From: Brevibacillus formosus
Lineage (GTDB): Bacteria > Bacillota > Bacilli > Brevibacillales > Brevibacillaceae
Assembly (NCBI RefSeq): GCF_003013405.1
Contig: NZ_PXZL01000001.1
Location: 558,001 to 622,000, forward strand
Length of the DNA stretch: 64,000 nucleotides
Direction of reading: 5' to 3'
Part shown: piece by piece, positions 39,571 through 48,536 of the stretch
How the letters are laid out: the number at the start of each line of letters is the position of its first letter
How positions within the stretch are numbered: position 1 is the first letter of the stretch
The notes under the pieces: model-generated
Databases searched by the model: none
Told to the model about the DNA's origin: nothing
What the model saw: the letters and a program-made list of their open reading frames with translations, nothing else
Program-made: the position numbers and the translations under genes

Positions 39571-40029
39571 TTGAGCAAGGTAACAGGCATCGTCACTGAA
39601 CTCGTCACGCCCATTGTTGAAGAATTGGGCCTGGAGCTAGTTGACATCGAGTACAAAAAGGAAGGCAGCAACTGGTTTCTGCGCGTGTTTATCGACAATG
39701 AAACTGGCAACATCGATATCGATGACTGCAGCCTTGTCAGCGAGAAGCTGAGTCAAAAACTAGACGAAGTAGATCCCATCCCTACTGCATACTTTTTAGA
39801 AGTATCTTCGCCGGGTGCTGAGCGCCCATTGCGCAAGGATAAGGATTTCCTGAAAGCTGTCGGCCGAAATGTGCATATCACAACCAAAGAGCCGGTAGAA
39901 GGAGCAACCACGTTCGAGGGCGAACTGATATCCTTTGAGGATGGCAAGCTGACTGTAAAAGAAGCAAAGAAAACGTATGTAATTTCCCAAGAGCAAATTG
40001 ACACAGCGAGAATGGCAATTGTCTTTTAA
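39571..40029 (+). CDS. rimP: Ribosome maturation factor RimP
   Basis: 152 residues from TTG 39571, seven bases after AAGGAGG. An alpha/beta N-terminal domain ([20 protein letters not shown]) and the [14 protein letters not shown] element ([17 protein letters not shown]) precede a C-terminal SH3-like barrel. It helps 30S assembly around S12. First gene of the nusA-infB operon, as in most bacteria. Confidence 0.95.
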   Translation: MSKVTGIVTELVTPIVEELGLELVDIEYKKEGSNWFLRVFIDNETGNIDIDDCSLVSEKLSQKLDEVDPIPTAYFLEVSSPGAERPLRKDKDFLKAVGRNVHITTKEPVEGATTFEGELISFEDGKLTVKEAKKTYVISQEQIDTARMAIVF

Positions 40030-40079
40030 TTTTTCAGCTGTGTAGCCTGTGGTAAGTAAAGGAGGAGGCAACGAAAGTC

Positions 40080-41171
40080 ATGAACGGCGATTTTATCGAG
40101 GCTTTAGAAGCCATTGAGAGAGAGAAAGGCATCACCAAAGACGTACTGATTGAGGCCATCGAAGCGGCTCTTATCTCTGGATACAAACGTAACTTCAACT
40201 CGGCCCAAAATGTACGGGTGGATGTAAATCGTCATTCAGGTATGGTGCGTGTGTTTGCGCGGAAGACCGTAGTGGAAGAGGTATTGGATCCGCGCCTGGA
40301 GATCTCTCAAGAAGCAGCACAAGAAATCGATCCTAACTTCCGTCTGGAGGACATCGTCGAAATCGAGGTAACGCCTCGTGATTTCGGACGTATTGCTGCT
40401 CAGACAGCGAAGCAAGTGGTTACACAGCGCATTCGCGAAGCGGAGCGCGGTTTGATCTACAGCGAGTTTATTGAGCGTGAAGACGATATCGTAACAGGCG
40501 TCGTTCAGCGTATGGACGCTCGCAATTATTACATTGATCTGGGTAAGGCGGAAGCCGTTATGCCGATCACCGAAAAAATGCCATCCGAAGATTTTAAATC
40601 ACAAGATCGCGTGAAGGCATACATCATCAAAGTAGAGAAAACCACTAAAGGACCGCAAATCGTCGTTTCCCGTACTCACCCGGGGCTTTTGAAGCGTCTC
40701 TTCGAATTAGAAGTGCCAGAAATATATGACGGTGTGGTTGAAATCAAATCTGTTGCGCGCGAAGCGGGCGATCGCTCGAAGATCGCTGTGCATTCCATCA
40801 ACGCAGATGTTGATCCAGTAGGGGCTTGTGTCGGTCCAAAGGGCATGCGCGTCCAAACGATCGTTACGGAGCTGAAAGGCGAAAAGATCGACATTGTTCG
40901 TTGGTCTGAAGATCCTGCCGAGTACGTAGCCAATGCACTCAGTCCTGCAAAAGTGCTGCATGTTGAGGTGAACGTAGCGGAGAAGGTTACTCGTGTGATC
41001 GTTCCCGATTATCAATTGTCTCTGGCGATTGGTAAGCGTGGCCAAAACGCACGCTTGGCAGCCAAGCTGACTGGCTGGAAGATCGATATCAAGAGCGAGT
41101 CCCAAGCCGACCAAGAAGGCATCGCTTATCCAAAAGAAGTAGAGAGCGATGAAGGGACGGACAACGAATAA
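40080..41171 (+). CDS. nusA: Transcription termination/antitermination factor NusA
   Basis: 363 residues, the short Firmicute form without the acidic repeats of enteric NusA. N-terminal RNA-polymerase-binding domain, S1 domain (about 135-200, [20 protein letters not shown]), KH1 ([18 protein letters not shown]) and KH2 ([19 protein letters not shown]). It promotes pausing and intrinsic termination. ATG follows AAAGGAGGAGGCAACGAAAGTC, slightly long spacing. Confidence 0.97.
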   Translation: MNGDFIEALEAIEREKGITKDVLIEAIEAALISGYKRNFNSAQNVRVDVNRHSGMVRVFARKTVVEEVLDPRLEISQEAAQEIDPNFRLEDIVEIEVTPRDFGRIAAQTAKQVVTQRIREAERGLIYSEFIEREDDIVTGVVQRMDARNYYIDLGKAEAVMPITEKMPSEDFKSQDRVKAYIIKVEKTTKGPQIVVSRTHPGLLKRLFELEVPEIYDGVVEIKSVAREAGDRSKIAVHSINADVDPVGACVGPKGMRVQTIVTELKGEKIDIVRWSEDPAEYVANALSPAKVLHVEVNVAEKVTRVIVPDYQLSLAIGKRGQNARLAAKLTGWKIDIKSESQADQEGIAYPKEVESDEGTDNE

Positions 41172-41173
41172 TC

Positions 41174-41464
41174 ATGAAGCAAAAAAAGATCCCGTTGCGT
41201 AAGTGCATTGTTTGCCAAGGAATGTTTCCGAAAAAGGAATTAATCCGCGTCGTCCGGACGCCAGAAGAAGAGATCGTCATTGATCTTACTGGAAGGGCGG
41301 CGGGACGCGGTACCTATGTGTGTCGGCAGGAAAGCTGTCTGAAGCCGGATGCGTTCGCATCGGGAAAATGGAAAAAAGTGCTGGAACGTGCCCTCAATAT
41401 GTCCATCTCCCAAGAAAAGTATGATGCTTTCCGTGAGAAATGGCTGGAGATGGTGGGAAAATGA
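41174..41464 (+). CDS. ylxR: YlxR (DUF448) nucleic-acid-binding protein
   Basis: 96 residues. Opens with the family motif KIPLRKCIVCQGMFPKKELI and continues with GRAAGRGTYVCRQESC. Basic, small and probably RNA binding; implicated in control of RNase P and gene expression in Gram-positive bacteria. It lies 2 bp after nusA and overlaps ylxQ through ATGA. Confidence 0.93.
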   Translation: MKQKKIPLRKCIVCQGMFPKKELIRVVRTPEEEIVIDLTGRAAGRGTYVCRQESCLKPDAFASGKWKKVLERALNMSISQEKYDAFREKWLEMVGK

Positions 41465-41760
41465 CCCCAAAAGCAGCACAATTACTCGGATTGGCGATGC
41501 GTGCGAGAAAGATCGTTACCGGAGAGGAATTGGTCATTACCGCTGTGCGTAATGGGCAGGCCCGCCTGGTATTGCTCGCATCAGATGCATCAGACAATAC
41601 CGCCAAGAAAGTAAAGGATAAATGTTCCTATTACGGTGTCTCATGTGTAACCACTGGCGACCGACATTCATTGGGACACGCAATCGGAAAAGATGGGCGC
41701 GTTACCGTGGCGGTAACCGATGGGAAATTGGCCGAAAGCATTCAGCGTCTGCTCACCTAA
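41461..41760 (+). CDS. ylxQ: YlxQ, L7Ae-family RNA-binding protein
   Basis: 99 residues from ATG 41461, overlapping the ylxR stop. The L7Ae fold is visible: LLGLAMRARKIVTGEELVIT, then RLVLLASDASDNTAKKV and the GHAIGKDGRVTVAVTD motif. Related proteins bind kink-turn RNAs. Ribosome association is inferred from family and place. Confidence 0.93.
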   Translation: MTPKAAQLLGLAMRARKIVTGEELVITAVRNGQARLVLLASDASDNTAKKVKDKCSYYGVSCVTTGDRHSLGHAIGKDGRVTVAVTDGKLAESIQRLLT

Positions 41761-41781
41761 CTTAGAAAGGGTGAAGTATAT

Positions 41782-44343
41782 TTGAAGACACGTGTGTATG
41801 AGTATGCCAAACAGCACAACATGAGCAGCAAGGAAATCCTCAATTTGCTAAAACGATTGAATATAGAAGTAGCAAATCATATGAGTATCATGGAAGAAGG
41901 GACGATCAAAAGGATCGAGGATCACATGGCCAAATTGCGTTCTGGTGCCAAACCGGAAGCGCGTAGTACACCTAGTGATGCAAGACCCAAACAAACGGAC
42001 GATCAACGACGCCCCAACGACTCCAGAGGACAACAGATCAAACCCCAGCAGCAAGCGGGGCAAGCTCAACCGGTTAGAAATGACAGACCAAACAGCGATC
42101 GCGGAGCAAAGAACACAAGCACGAATCGTCCAGGAAATAGCAGTGCAAGTGGCAATCCCGATCAGCATAGTCCTCAGCATGGAAAAAATCAGGGGAAGAA
42201 TCAGGAGAGAAAACCAAACAATATGAGAAGTCAACCTGCAAAGCCGTCTGACCGTAAGCCGCAGAATCAACAACGCCCACAAAACCAACAGCGTCCTCAA
42301 AATCAGCAACGACCACAAAACCAACAGCGTCCTGCAAACCAACCTGCAGCGAATCAAACGGAGGGTCGTACGGGGGAAGAGTTTGAGGATAAAGTAAAAC
42401 TTCCTTCCAATGTTGGTTTGGAAAAGCGTGAGAAAATCAAAAAGGGCCCTCAAACCCAAAAGACATTCGAAGATAACAAAAAGAGTCAACCATTCCGTGG
42501 TGGTAATAACCGCAACAATCAAAACAACCGCCGTGGAGGAAATAACAACCGTGGTGGTGGTGGACAAAAACCGCAACGCCCTGTGATTGAACCACCTACA
42601 AAGATCACGTTTACAGAGTCTTTGACTGTAAATGAGTTGGCAGTGAAACTGCGCAAGGAACCAGCTGAAGTCATCAAAAAACTGTTCGGCTTGGGTATCA
42701 TGGCGACGATCAACCAGTACCTTGATCGTGAAGCTATCGAACTCATTTGCGCGGACTACAACGTAGAAGTCGAAGAAAAAATCATCATCGATGAAACGAA
42801 CTTCGAAACGTTGGAAGACGTAGATGCACCAGAAAGCCTGCGGGAGCGCCCACCAGTTGTTACCATCATGGGTCACGTTGACCATGGGAAAACAACCTTG
42901 CTGGACGCGATTCGCTCTACAAACGTAGTAGCGGGAGAAGCAGGCGGAATTACACAGCATATCGGTGCGTACCAAGTTGAGATCAAAGGGAAGAAAATTA
43001 CTTTCCTCGATACACCAGGTCACGCGGCGTTCACAACCATGCGTGCACGCGGTGCGCAAATCACAGATATCACCATTCTGGTGGTTGCAGCAGATGACGG
43101 TGTCATGCCGCAAACCGTTGAGGCGATCAGCCATGCGAAAGCAGCAAATGTGCCGATCATCGTTGCTGTCAACAAGGTTGACAAACCAGAAGCAAATATT
43201 GACCGTATCAAGCAAGAGTTGACCGAATATGAGCTGGTTGCCGAAGAGTGGGGCGGCGATACGATCTTCTCCCCATTGTCCGCTAAACAGCGCACAGGTA
43301 TCGAGGAATTGCTCGAGTACATCTTGCTCGTATCCGAAGTACAAGAACTGAAAGCCAACCCAGACAAACTTGCGCGCGGTACCGTTGTCGAAGCTGAGCT
43401 CGACAAGGGACGTGGTCCAGTTGCAACCATCTTGGTTCAACAAGGTACTCTCCGTGTAGGTGACCCTATCGTTGTCGGTTCCGCTTTTGGACGTGTGCGT
43501 GCGATGGTGAATGACAAAGGACGCCGTCTGAAAGAAGCAGGTCCATCTACGCCAGTAGAAATTACAGGTCTGAATGATGTTCCACAAGCAGGCGATCAGT
43601 TCCGTGTCTTTGAAGACGAGAAGAAAGCCCGCGCGATCGGGGAAGCACGTGCTTCCAAGCAACGTGAATCCGAGCGTCGTGAAAGCTCCCGCGTTTCTTT
43701 GGATGATTTGTTCCAACACATTCAAGAAGGCGATATCAAAGAACTGAACCTGATTGTAAAAGCAGACGTACACGGTTCTGTGGAAGCACTGCGCGGTTCT
43801 TTGGAGAAAATCGATGTCAACGGAACTCGTGTGAAGATCATTCATACAGGCGTTGGTGCGATTACAGAATCCGATGTTACACTGGCAAATGCTTCAAATG
43901 CGATCATTATTGGTTTTAACGTTCGTCCTGAACCAAATGCGCGCAGCATGGCTGAACAAGAGAAGATCGACATTCGCCTGCACCGTGTCATCTATACTGT
44001 AATCGAAGAGATCGAGTCTGCTCTCAAAGGTATGCTTGATCCAGTCTTCAAAGAAAACATTATCGGTCAAGCTGAGATTCGTGAAGTGTTCAAAGTATCC
44101 AAAGTCGGAAACATTGCTGGTTGCTATGTGACTGAAGGTAAATTGAGCCGCGATGCTGGTGCGCGTTTGATCCGTGAAGGCATTGTGATTTATGAAGGTA
44201 AGCTCGATACCCTCAAGCGCTTCAAAGATGATGCGAAAGACGTCGCTGCTGGCTATGAGTGCGGTCTGACTTTGGAACGCTTCAATGACCTCAAAATCGG
44301 AGACGTCATCGAAGCATTCGTCATGGTTGAAGTGAAACAATAA
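41782..44343 (+). CDS. infB: Translation initiation factor IF-2
   Basis: 853 residues from TTG 41782 after AGAAAGGGTGAAGTATA. The N-terminal IF2-N module ([14 protein letters not shown]) is followed by a disordered Gln/Asn/Pro/Arg linker (about 55-270) with four PQNQQR repeats. A second IF2-N module precedes the GTPase with G1 GHVDHGKT (364-371), G3 DTPGH and G4 NKVD, then domains II, III and the fMet-tRNA-binding C2. It places initiator tRNA on the 30S and joins subunits. Internal in-frame starts could yield a shorter form. Confidence 0.97.
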   Translation: MKTRVYEYAKQHNMSSKEILNLLKRLNIEVANHMSIMEEGTIKRIEDHMAKLRSGAKPEARSTPSDARPKQTDDQRRPNDSRGQQIKPQQQAGQAQPVRNDRPNSDRGAKNTSTNRPGNSSASGNPDQHSPQHGKNQGKNQERKPNNMRSQPAKPSDRKPQNQQRPQNQQRPQNQQRPQNQQRPANQPAANQTEGRTGEEFEDKVKLPSNVGLEKREKIKKGPQTQKTFEDNKKSQPFRGGNNRNNQNNRRGGNNNRGGGGQKPQRPVIEPPTKITFTESLTVNELAVKLRKEPAEVIKKLFGLGIMATINQYLDREAIELICADYNVEVEEKIIIDETNFETLEDVDAPESLRERPPVVTIMGHVDHGKTTLLDAIRSTNVVAGEAGGITQHIGAYQVEIKGKKITFLDTPGHAAFTTMRARGAQITDITILVVAADDGVMPQTVEAISHAKAANVPIIVAVNKVDKPEANIDRIKQELTEYELVAEEWGGDTIFSPLSAKQRTGIEELLEYILLVSEVQELKANPDKLARGTVVEAELDKGRGPVATILVQQGTLRVGDPIVVGSAFGRVRAMVNDKGRRLKEAGPSTPVEITGLNDVPQAGDQFRVFEDEKKARAIGEARASKQRESERRESSRVSLDDLFQHIQEGDIKELNLIVKADVHGSVEALRGSLEKIDVNGTRVKIIHTGVGAITESDVTLANASNAIIIGFNVRPEPNARSMAEQEKIDIRLHRVIYTVIEEIESALKGMLDPVFKENIIGQAEIREVFKVSKVGNIAGCYVTEGKLSRDAGARLIREGIVIYEGKLDTLKRFKDDAKDVAAGYECGLTLERFNDLKIGDVIEAFVMVEVKQ
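42259..42330 (+). repeat. Four tandem 18-bp repeats in infB
   Basis: Four in-frame 18-bp units each encode PQNQQR in the disordered linker of IF-2. Units two (42277-42294) and four (42313-42330) are identical at the nucleotide level; the others differ only at silent positions. Copy number may vary between strains by slippage. Confidence 0.85.
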
Positions 44344-44624
44344 TGGTAGCAGGTGTGCAGATTGAACTGTTTCTGCCCGCTAGCCAAAACCTGAAAGAAA
44401 AACGGGCCATCGTCAAAAGTCTGATCGGCAAGCTGCGGAGCCGATTTAACGTCTCCGCGGCAGAGGTGGCTTATCTCGAGCAATGGCAGCGTACCGTGTT
44501 GGGTATCGCTGCCGTTGCTAATGAGATCTCTTTTTTACAACAAGAAATGCAGGCTGTCATCCGATTCGTGGAAAACCATCCAGAGGTAGAGTTGATTCGC
44601 GTGGATACGGAATACTACGAGTAA
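44343..44624 (+). CDS. ylxP: YlxP (DUF503) protein
   Basis: 93 residues with the DUF503 ferredoxin-like pattern: VQIELFLPASQNLKEKRAIV, KLRSRFNVSAAEVAYLEQWQ and a C-terminal VIRFVENHPEVELI strand. Linked to ribosome function by its constant place between infB and rbfA, and to RbfA activity in some reports. TAATG overlap with infB. Confidence 0.92.
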   Translation: MVAGVQIELFLPASQNLKEKRAIVKSLIGKLRSRFNVSAAEVAYLEQWQRTVLGIAAVANEISFLQQEMQAVIRFVENHPEVELIRVDTEYYE

Positions 44625-44650
44625 GGAGCAGCCAGCGGAGGTGAAAATCG

Positions 44651-45016
44651 ATGAATAAAACACGAATCAGCCGCGTAGGTGAAGAAATCAAAAAAGAATT
44701 GAGCCTCGTATTGCAGCGTGGACTCAAAGATCCTCGTGTCGGTTTCGTAACGGTAACAGATGTAGAGGTAAGCAGTGACCTGCAATTGGCAAAGGTTTTT
44801 GTCAGCATTTTCGGCAGTGAGGAAGAGCGTAAAGCTTCTCTTGCAGGTTTGACAAAAGCAAAAGGCTATTTGCGTACGGAGATCGGGAAACGCGTAAAGC
44901 TGCGTCACATTCCTGATTTTGTATTCAAACTGGACGAGTCCATTGACTACGGCAGCAAAATTGAATCAATCCTGCGGGAAATCTCCACAGAGGGAGAGAA
45001 ACAGGATGAATCCTAA
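44651..45016 (+). CDS. rbfA: Ribosome-binding factor A
   Basis: 121 residues, KH-like fold: SRVGEEIKKELSLVLQRGLK, the VGFVTVTDVEVSSDLQLAKV segment and LRHIPDFVFKLDESIDYG. It matures the 5' end of 16S rRNA in the 30S. ATG follows GCGGAGGTGAAAATCG. It overlaps nrnA by 11 bp. Confidence 0.97.
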   Translation: MNKTRISRVGEEIKKELSLVLQRGLKDPRVGFVTVTDVEVSSDLQLAKVFVSIFGSEEERKASLAGLTKAKGYLRTEIGKRVKLRHIPDFVFKLDESIDYGSKIESILREISTEGEKQDES

Positions 45017-46001
45017 TCAAATGGCTGTACAGGAAGCGGCGCGGTTTATGCAGGAGCACGACCGCTTCCTGGTTCTCTCTCATGTAAGTCCTGACGGAGA
45101 TGCTACAGGATCTGCTTTGGGAGTCGTGCTCATGCTAGAACAATTGGGAAAAGAGTATGTGGTTGTAAACGAAGGGGAAACACCGATCAAGTTTAACTTC
45201 TTGCCGCGGTTTGACCGTCTTTATAACCTGCGCAAACAACCACTGAACGAAACGTTCGGGGCCGTAATCGCTGTAGACTGCGCGGATGAGTCGCGGATGG
45301 GCGATGTACGGTCTTTATTTGCGTCTGGCGCTGCTTTGCTGAATATCGATCACCACCCGACCAACGATCATTTTGGAACGGTAAATCTGGTTCGTCCGGA
45401 TGCAGCCGCAACAGCGGAGATTTTATTTGATGTTGCAGAAGCAGCAGGGGTTTCTTTCAATGAAGAGCTTGCGCTGTGCATCTATACCGGACTTTTGACG
45501 GATACAGGCGGTTTCCGCTATTCCAATACATCACCGCGCGTCATGGAAATCGCTGCTCGATTACTAGGTTACGGTGTAAAGCCAGGAGACGTAGCAGAGC
45601 GGTGTCTGGAGGAAATTACTTTTGCCCATGTGAAAGTACTGCGACGCGCTCTCCAAACCCTGCAACTGTCCCATCAAAATCTGATTGCCTCTATCACAGT
45701 TTCAGCCGCAGATTTTGCCGAAGTGGGTGCAGAGCGGGAAGATGCTGGTGGATTGGTCAACTACTGCCGCAACATTGAAGGAGTCGAGGTCGGCGTTTCT
45801 TTTGTGGAAGCAGAACCAGGAGTGGTCAAGGTGAGCATGCGCGCTCGTGATCGGGTTGACGTAGCTGTCATTGCGAAGCAGCTCGGTGGTGGTGGACACG
45901 CAAAAGCAGCGGGATGCACGATCAAAGGCCCACTTTCAGAAGTACAGCAAAAAGTATGGACTGTGCTGGACGATGCAGTAGGAGTGAAATTCGATGAGTA
46001 A
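45006..46001 (+). CDS. nrnA: Bifunctional oligoribonuclease / pAp phosphatase NrnA
   Basis: 331 residues from ATG 45006; the open frame upstream lies within rbfA. DHH phosphoesterase motifs: LSHVSPDGDATGSALG, VDCADESR, LNIDHHPTNDHFG (about 110-123) and the DHHA1 motif GGGGHAKAAGC. It degrades nano-RNAs and 3'-phosphoadenosine 5'-phosphate. It overlaps rbfA and truB. Confidence 0.95.
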   Translation: MNPNQMAVQEAARFMQEHDRFLVLSHVSPDGDATGSALGVVLMLEQLGKEYVVVNEGETPIKFNFLPRFDRLYNLRKQPLNETFGAVIAVDCADESRMGDVRSLFASGAALLNIDHHPTNDHFGTVNLVRPDAAATAEILFDVAEAAGVSFNEELALCIYTGLLTDTGGFRYSNTSPRVMEIAARLLGYGVKPGDVAERCLEEITFAHVKVLRRALQTLQLSHQNLIASITVSAADFAEVGAEREDAGGLVNYCRNIEGVEVGVSFVEAEPGVVKVSMRARDRVDVAVIAKQLGGGGHAKAAGCTIKGPLSEVQQKVWTVLDDAVGVKFDE

Positions 46002-46920
46002 CGTGAACGGCGTGCTGGTTATCGACAAGCCAGCTGGTATGACCTCTCATGATTGTGTAGCACGTATTCGTCGATTGTATGGAACGAAAAAGGTGGGGCA
46101 CACGGGTACACTGGATCCAGATGTAACGGGTGTACTCCCCATTTGCGTGGGACACGCAACGAGGCTAGTTGAATATTTGCAAGAGCTGCCTAAGCGCTAT
46201 GATGTAGTTATGCGCCTCGGCTCCACTACCACGACGGAAGATGCTTCCGGAGAAGTGGTGGAGCAAGCTGGAGTAGATGCAGGATCGATTACGACGGAGC
46301 GTATTCAAGCCCTGTTCCAATCCTTTTTGGGTGAAATGGAGCAGGTACCTCCGATGTTCTCTGCGGTAAAGGTAAACGGCAAGCGGCTGTACGACCTAGC
46401 TCGTGAAGGCACGGTGATCGAGCGGCAGGCACGGAAAGTGACGTTGTATGAGCTGACACTCCATAAGATTAGCGTGGATGGGGATACTGTCGATGTTGCA
46501 TTCACGTGCACGTGCTCCAAAGGCACATACATGCGCACCTTATGTGTTGACCTCGGAGGCGCTCTGGGTTATCCTGCCCATATGAAGCTGTTGCGGCGAA
46601 TTAAAAGCGGCCCGTTCCAGGAGCAAGAGGCAATCCCCCTCCAGCAAATTGAGGAACAGGCAGCAAATGGGGAAGACATTTCCCGCCACTTGGTCTCCAT
46701 CCCTCAGGCAATCTCGTTCTTACCATCGTTTCAGGTCAAGCCAGAACGGATCAAAGCAGTACGTAATGGACTTGCGACTGCGCTTCCGGGCGTCACTGCG
46801 GAGGAAGGAAGTTTGATTTGCTTGTTTGCGGGGGAAGAATTACTTGGCATTCATCGCGTATGCCGTGGAGACAAAGGACTTTTCGCCAAACCAGAAAAAG
46901 TCTTTCCAGCCGAGGTGTAA
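45994..46920 (+). CDS. truB: tRNA pseudouridine-55 synthase TruB
   Basis: 308 residues. N-terminal NGVLVIDKPAGMTSHDCV and the catalytic aspartate D41 in KVGHTGTLDPDVTGVLP, followed by the YVDVTF-like and CSKGTYMRTLCVDLG elements. It modifies U55 in the T-loop of tRNAs. Overlaps nrnA by 8 bp; ribF starts 3 bp after it. Confidence 0.97.
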   Translation: MSNVNGVLVIDKPAGMTSHDCVARIRRLYGTKKVGHTGTLDPDVTGVLPICVGHATRLVEYLQELPKRYDVVMRLGSTTTTEDASGEVVEQAGVDAGSITTERIQALFQSFLGEMEQVPPMFSAVKVNGKRLYDLAREGTVIERQARKVTLYELTLHKISVDGDTVDVAFTCTCSKGTYMRTLCVDLGGALGYPAHMKLLRRIKSGPFQEQEAIPLQQIEEQAANGEDISRHLVSIPQAISFLPSFQVKPERIKAVRNGLATALPGVTAEEGSLICLFAGEELLGIHRVCRGDKGLFAKPEKVFPAEV

Positions 46921-46923
46921 TCC

Positions 46924-47865
46924 GTGAAAACGATCTACCTGACATACCCGTTTCCGTCTGACCTGCAAGCGAATCCTTGTGCAATTGCACTTGGGTACTT
47001 TGATGGTGTACATATTGGGCATCGCCGTGTAATCCAAAAGGCGATTGATACAGCGAAAGCAAACGGATGGCAAAGTACGGTAGTGACCTTTGATCCGCAT
47101 CCTCGAGAAGTTTTGGGGCAAAGCGGTTATACCCGCTATTTGACACCACTTGCAGACAAGCTCGAGCAATTCGAAAAGATGGGCGTAGATACCACATATG
47201 TGATGAAGTTCGATATTAGCTTTGCGGCTATTTATCCAGAAGATTTCATCGCAGAGTGCCTTCTTCCATTGGAATGCCGCCATATTGTCGTTGGCTTCGA
47301 CTATACCTTTGGTTATCGCGGGATGGGGACTGCCCATACCTTGCAAGAAATGAGCAAAGGTCGCTATGGGCTCGACATCGTGGGTCCTGTAAATCGCTTG
47401 GGTGAAAAAGTGAGCAGTACGATCATCCGTGAATATCTTCATCATGGGGATGTCGAGCAGGTTCGCCATTTGTTAGGCCGCTCCTACAAAGTGCGCGGAA
47501 CAGTCGTGCATGGGGACAAGCGTGGTCGAACCATTGGCTTTCCTACAGCGAACGTCCAAGTGAATCAGCCGTACTTGATCGGAAAGAATGGGGTCTACGG
47601 TGTTCGCTTTACCGTGGATGAACAAAGCTACTATGGTGTCATGAACGTAGGCATCAAGCCTACATTTGAACTGGAGAAAAAAGAAAAGTCACTAGAAGTG
47701 CACATTTTTGAGTTCTCTGGTGAAATCTATGACAAAGAAGTAGAAGTAGAGTTCTTGTTCTACATTCGGGAAGAGCAGAAATTTGCTGGAGTCGATGCAC
47801 TCATCGCGCAAATTGGACGAGATGTACAAACGGCAAAGCAAAAATTCGCAGAGGGAATCTCGTAA
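46924..47865 (+). CDS. ribF: Bifunctional riboflavin kinase / FAD synthetase
   Basis: 313 residues from GTG 46924. N-terminal nucleotidyltransferase (IALGYFDGVHIGHRRVI, VGFDYTFGYRGMGT) and C-terminal riboflavin kinase (VVHGDKRGRTIGFPTANVQ, then YYGVMNVGIKPTF). Makes FMN and FAD. Last gene of the rimP-ribF cluster, before the independent rpsO promoter. Confidence 0.97.
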   Translation: MKTIYLTYPFPSDLQANPCAIALGYFDGVHIGHRRVIQKAIDTAKANGWQSTVVTFDPHPREVLGQSGYTRYLTPLADKLEQFEKMGVDTTYVMKFDISFAAIYPEDFIAECLLPLECRHIVVGFDYTFGYRGMGTAHTLQEMSKGRYGLDIVGPVNRLGEKVSSTIIREYLHHGDVEQVRHLLGRSYKVRGTVVHGDKRGRTIGFPTANVQVNQPYLIGKNGVYGVRFTVDEQSYYGVMNVGIKPTFELEKKEKSLEVHIFEFSGEIYDKEVEVEFLFYIREEQKFAGVDALIAQIGRDVQTAKQKFAEGIS

Positions 47866-47875
47866 AGGATTCTCT

Positions 47876-47904
47876 TTGCTTTTCACAAAATGGTATGCTA
47901 TAAT
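47876..47904 (+). promoter_or_regulatory. SigA promoter of rpsO
   Basis: TTGCTT (47876-47881), 17-bp spacer and TATAAT (47899-47904) with extended -10 TG. The 12-mer TATGCTATAATT matches the rimP promoter exactly. Confidence 0.75.
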
Positions 47905-47923
47905 TCAAAACGTTGTACAGATA

Positions 47924-47973
47924 ACCGTAGCTTGGCTGTCCGATTCTCACCGACGGCAGACTCGGCGAACGGT
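47924..47973 (+). promoter_or_regulatory. Structured rpsO leader, candidate S15 autoregulatory element
   Basis: ACCGT (47924-47928) can pair with ACGGT (47969-47973), enclosing a helix GCTGTC (47935-47940) with GACGGC (47952-47957, one wobble) and a purine-rich junction. The leader is about 85 nt and ends in the rpsO ribosome site. S15 autoregulation through junction-type leaders is established in Gram-positive bacteria, but the fold here is by eye. Confidence 0.4.
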
Positions 47974-47998
47974 ATAAAAAATGAGGAGGTGAGTCATG

Positions 47999-48268
47999 AT
48001 GGCATTGACTCAAGAACGTAAAACTCAACTGATTCAAGAGTTCCGTACTCATGAGAACGACACCGGTTCACCGGAAGTGCAAATCGCTATCTTGACCGAA
48101 AACATTAACAATCTGAACGGACACTTGCGTACGCACAAGAAAGATCACCACAGCCGTCGTGGTCTCTTGAAAATGGTTGGTCAACGTCGTAACCTGTTGA
48201 CATACCTGCGTGAAGCAGATGTTCAACGCTATCGTTCGGTTGTAGACCGCCTGGGTCTGCGCCGCTAA
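47999..48268 (+). CDS. rpsO: 30S ribosomal protein S15
   Basis: 89 residues, starting [18 protein letters not shown] 47999 is preferred over ATG 47996 because it gives the canonical N-terminus and eight-base spacing from GAGGAGGTG. The [20 protein letters not shown] and [15 protein letters not shown] motifs are intact. It binds the 16S central-domain three-way junction. Own promoter, leader and terminator. Confidence 0.98.
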   Translation: MALTQERKTQLIQEFRTHENDTGSPEVQIAILTENINNLNGHLRTHKKDHHSRRGLLKMVGQRRNLLTYLREADVQRYRSVVDRLGLRR

Positions 48269-48282
48269 TCAGCGTTTTGTAG

Positions 48283-48306
48283 AAAGCGGGTTCTGCCCGC
48301 TTTTTC
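48283..48306 (+). terminator. Terminator of rpsO
   Basis: AAAGCGGG (48283-48290) with CCCGCTTT (48296-48303), five-base loop, T-run continuing to 48305. Confidence 0.9.
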
Positions 48307-48318
48307 TATCGTGTAGGA

Positions 48319-48347
48319 GGGTTTAGCGCAAGAAATGCGCTAAGCCC
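48319..48347 (+). other. 12-bp hairpin upstream of pnp
   Basis: GGGTTTAGCGCA (48319-48330) pairs with TGCGCTAAGCCC (48336-48347), one G-T pair. No T-run. PNPase genes are commonly controlled through leader hairpins cut by endonucleases, so this is a candidate processing site. Confidence 0.5.
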
Positions 48348-48392
48348 ATCCGAAACGAGTAAAAGCATGGAAACAAATGGTTTGCTTACATT

Positions 48393-48416
48393 AGCTTCAC
48401 AAAAGAAGCTTTTTTT
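48393..48416 (+). terminator. Possible attenuator upstream of pnp
   Basis: AGCTTC (48393-48398) with GAAGCT (48405-48410), A-rich loop, then a run of six Ts. The stem is only 6 bp, so termination may be partial. It lies about 120 bp before pnp; I see no convincing promoter between it and pnp. The rest of 48417-48536 is AT-rich without other visible structure. Confidence 0.5.
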
Positions 48417-48536
48417 ATTATCTAGAACGACTGCCAAAGGTACCCATTTAATTTTTATCATGGCAGGAAATAATACATATAGGTAGAAAACAAAGTGTGT
48501 AAACGCACATTGTTGTGAAGGAGGACTGCTAGCATC

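Noticed and set aside
41848..43845. 665-codon open frame on the minus strand opposite infB
   Set aside because: Shadow of infB; Phe/Leu/Arg-rich translation without motifs, and no promoter or ribosome site.
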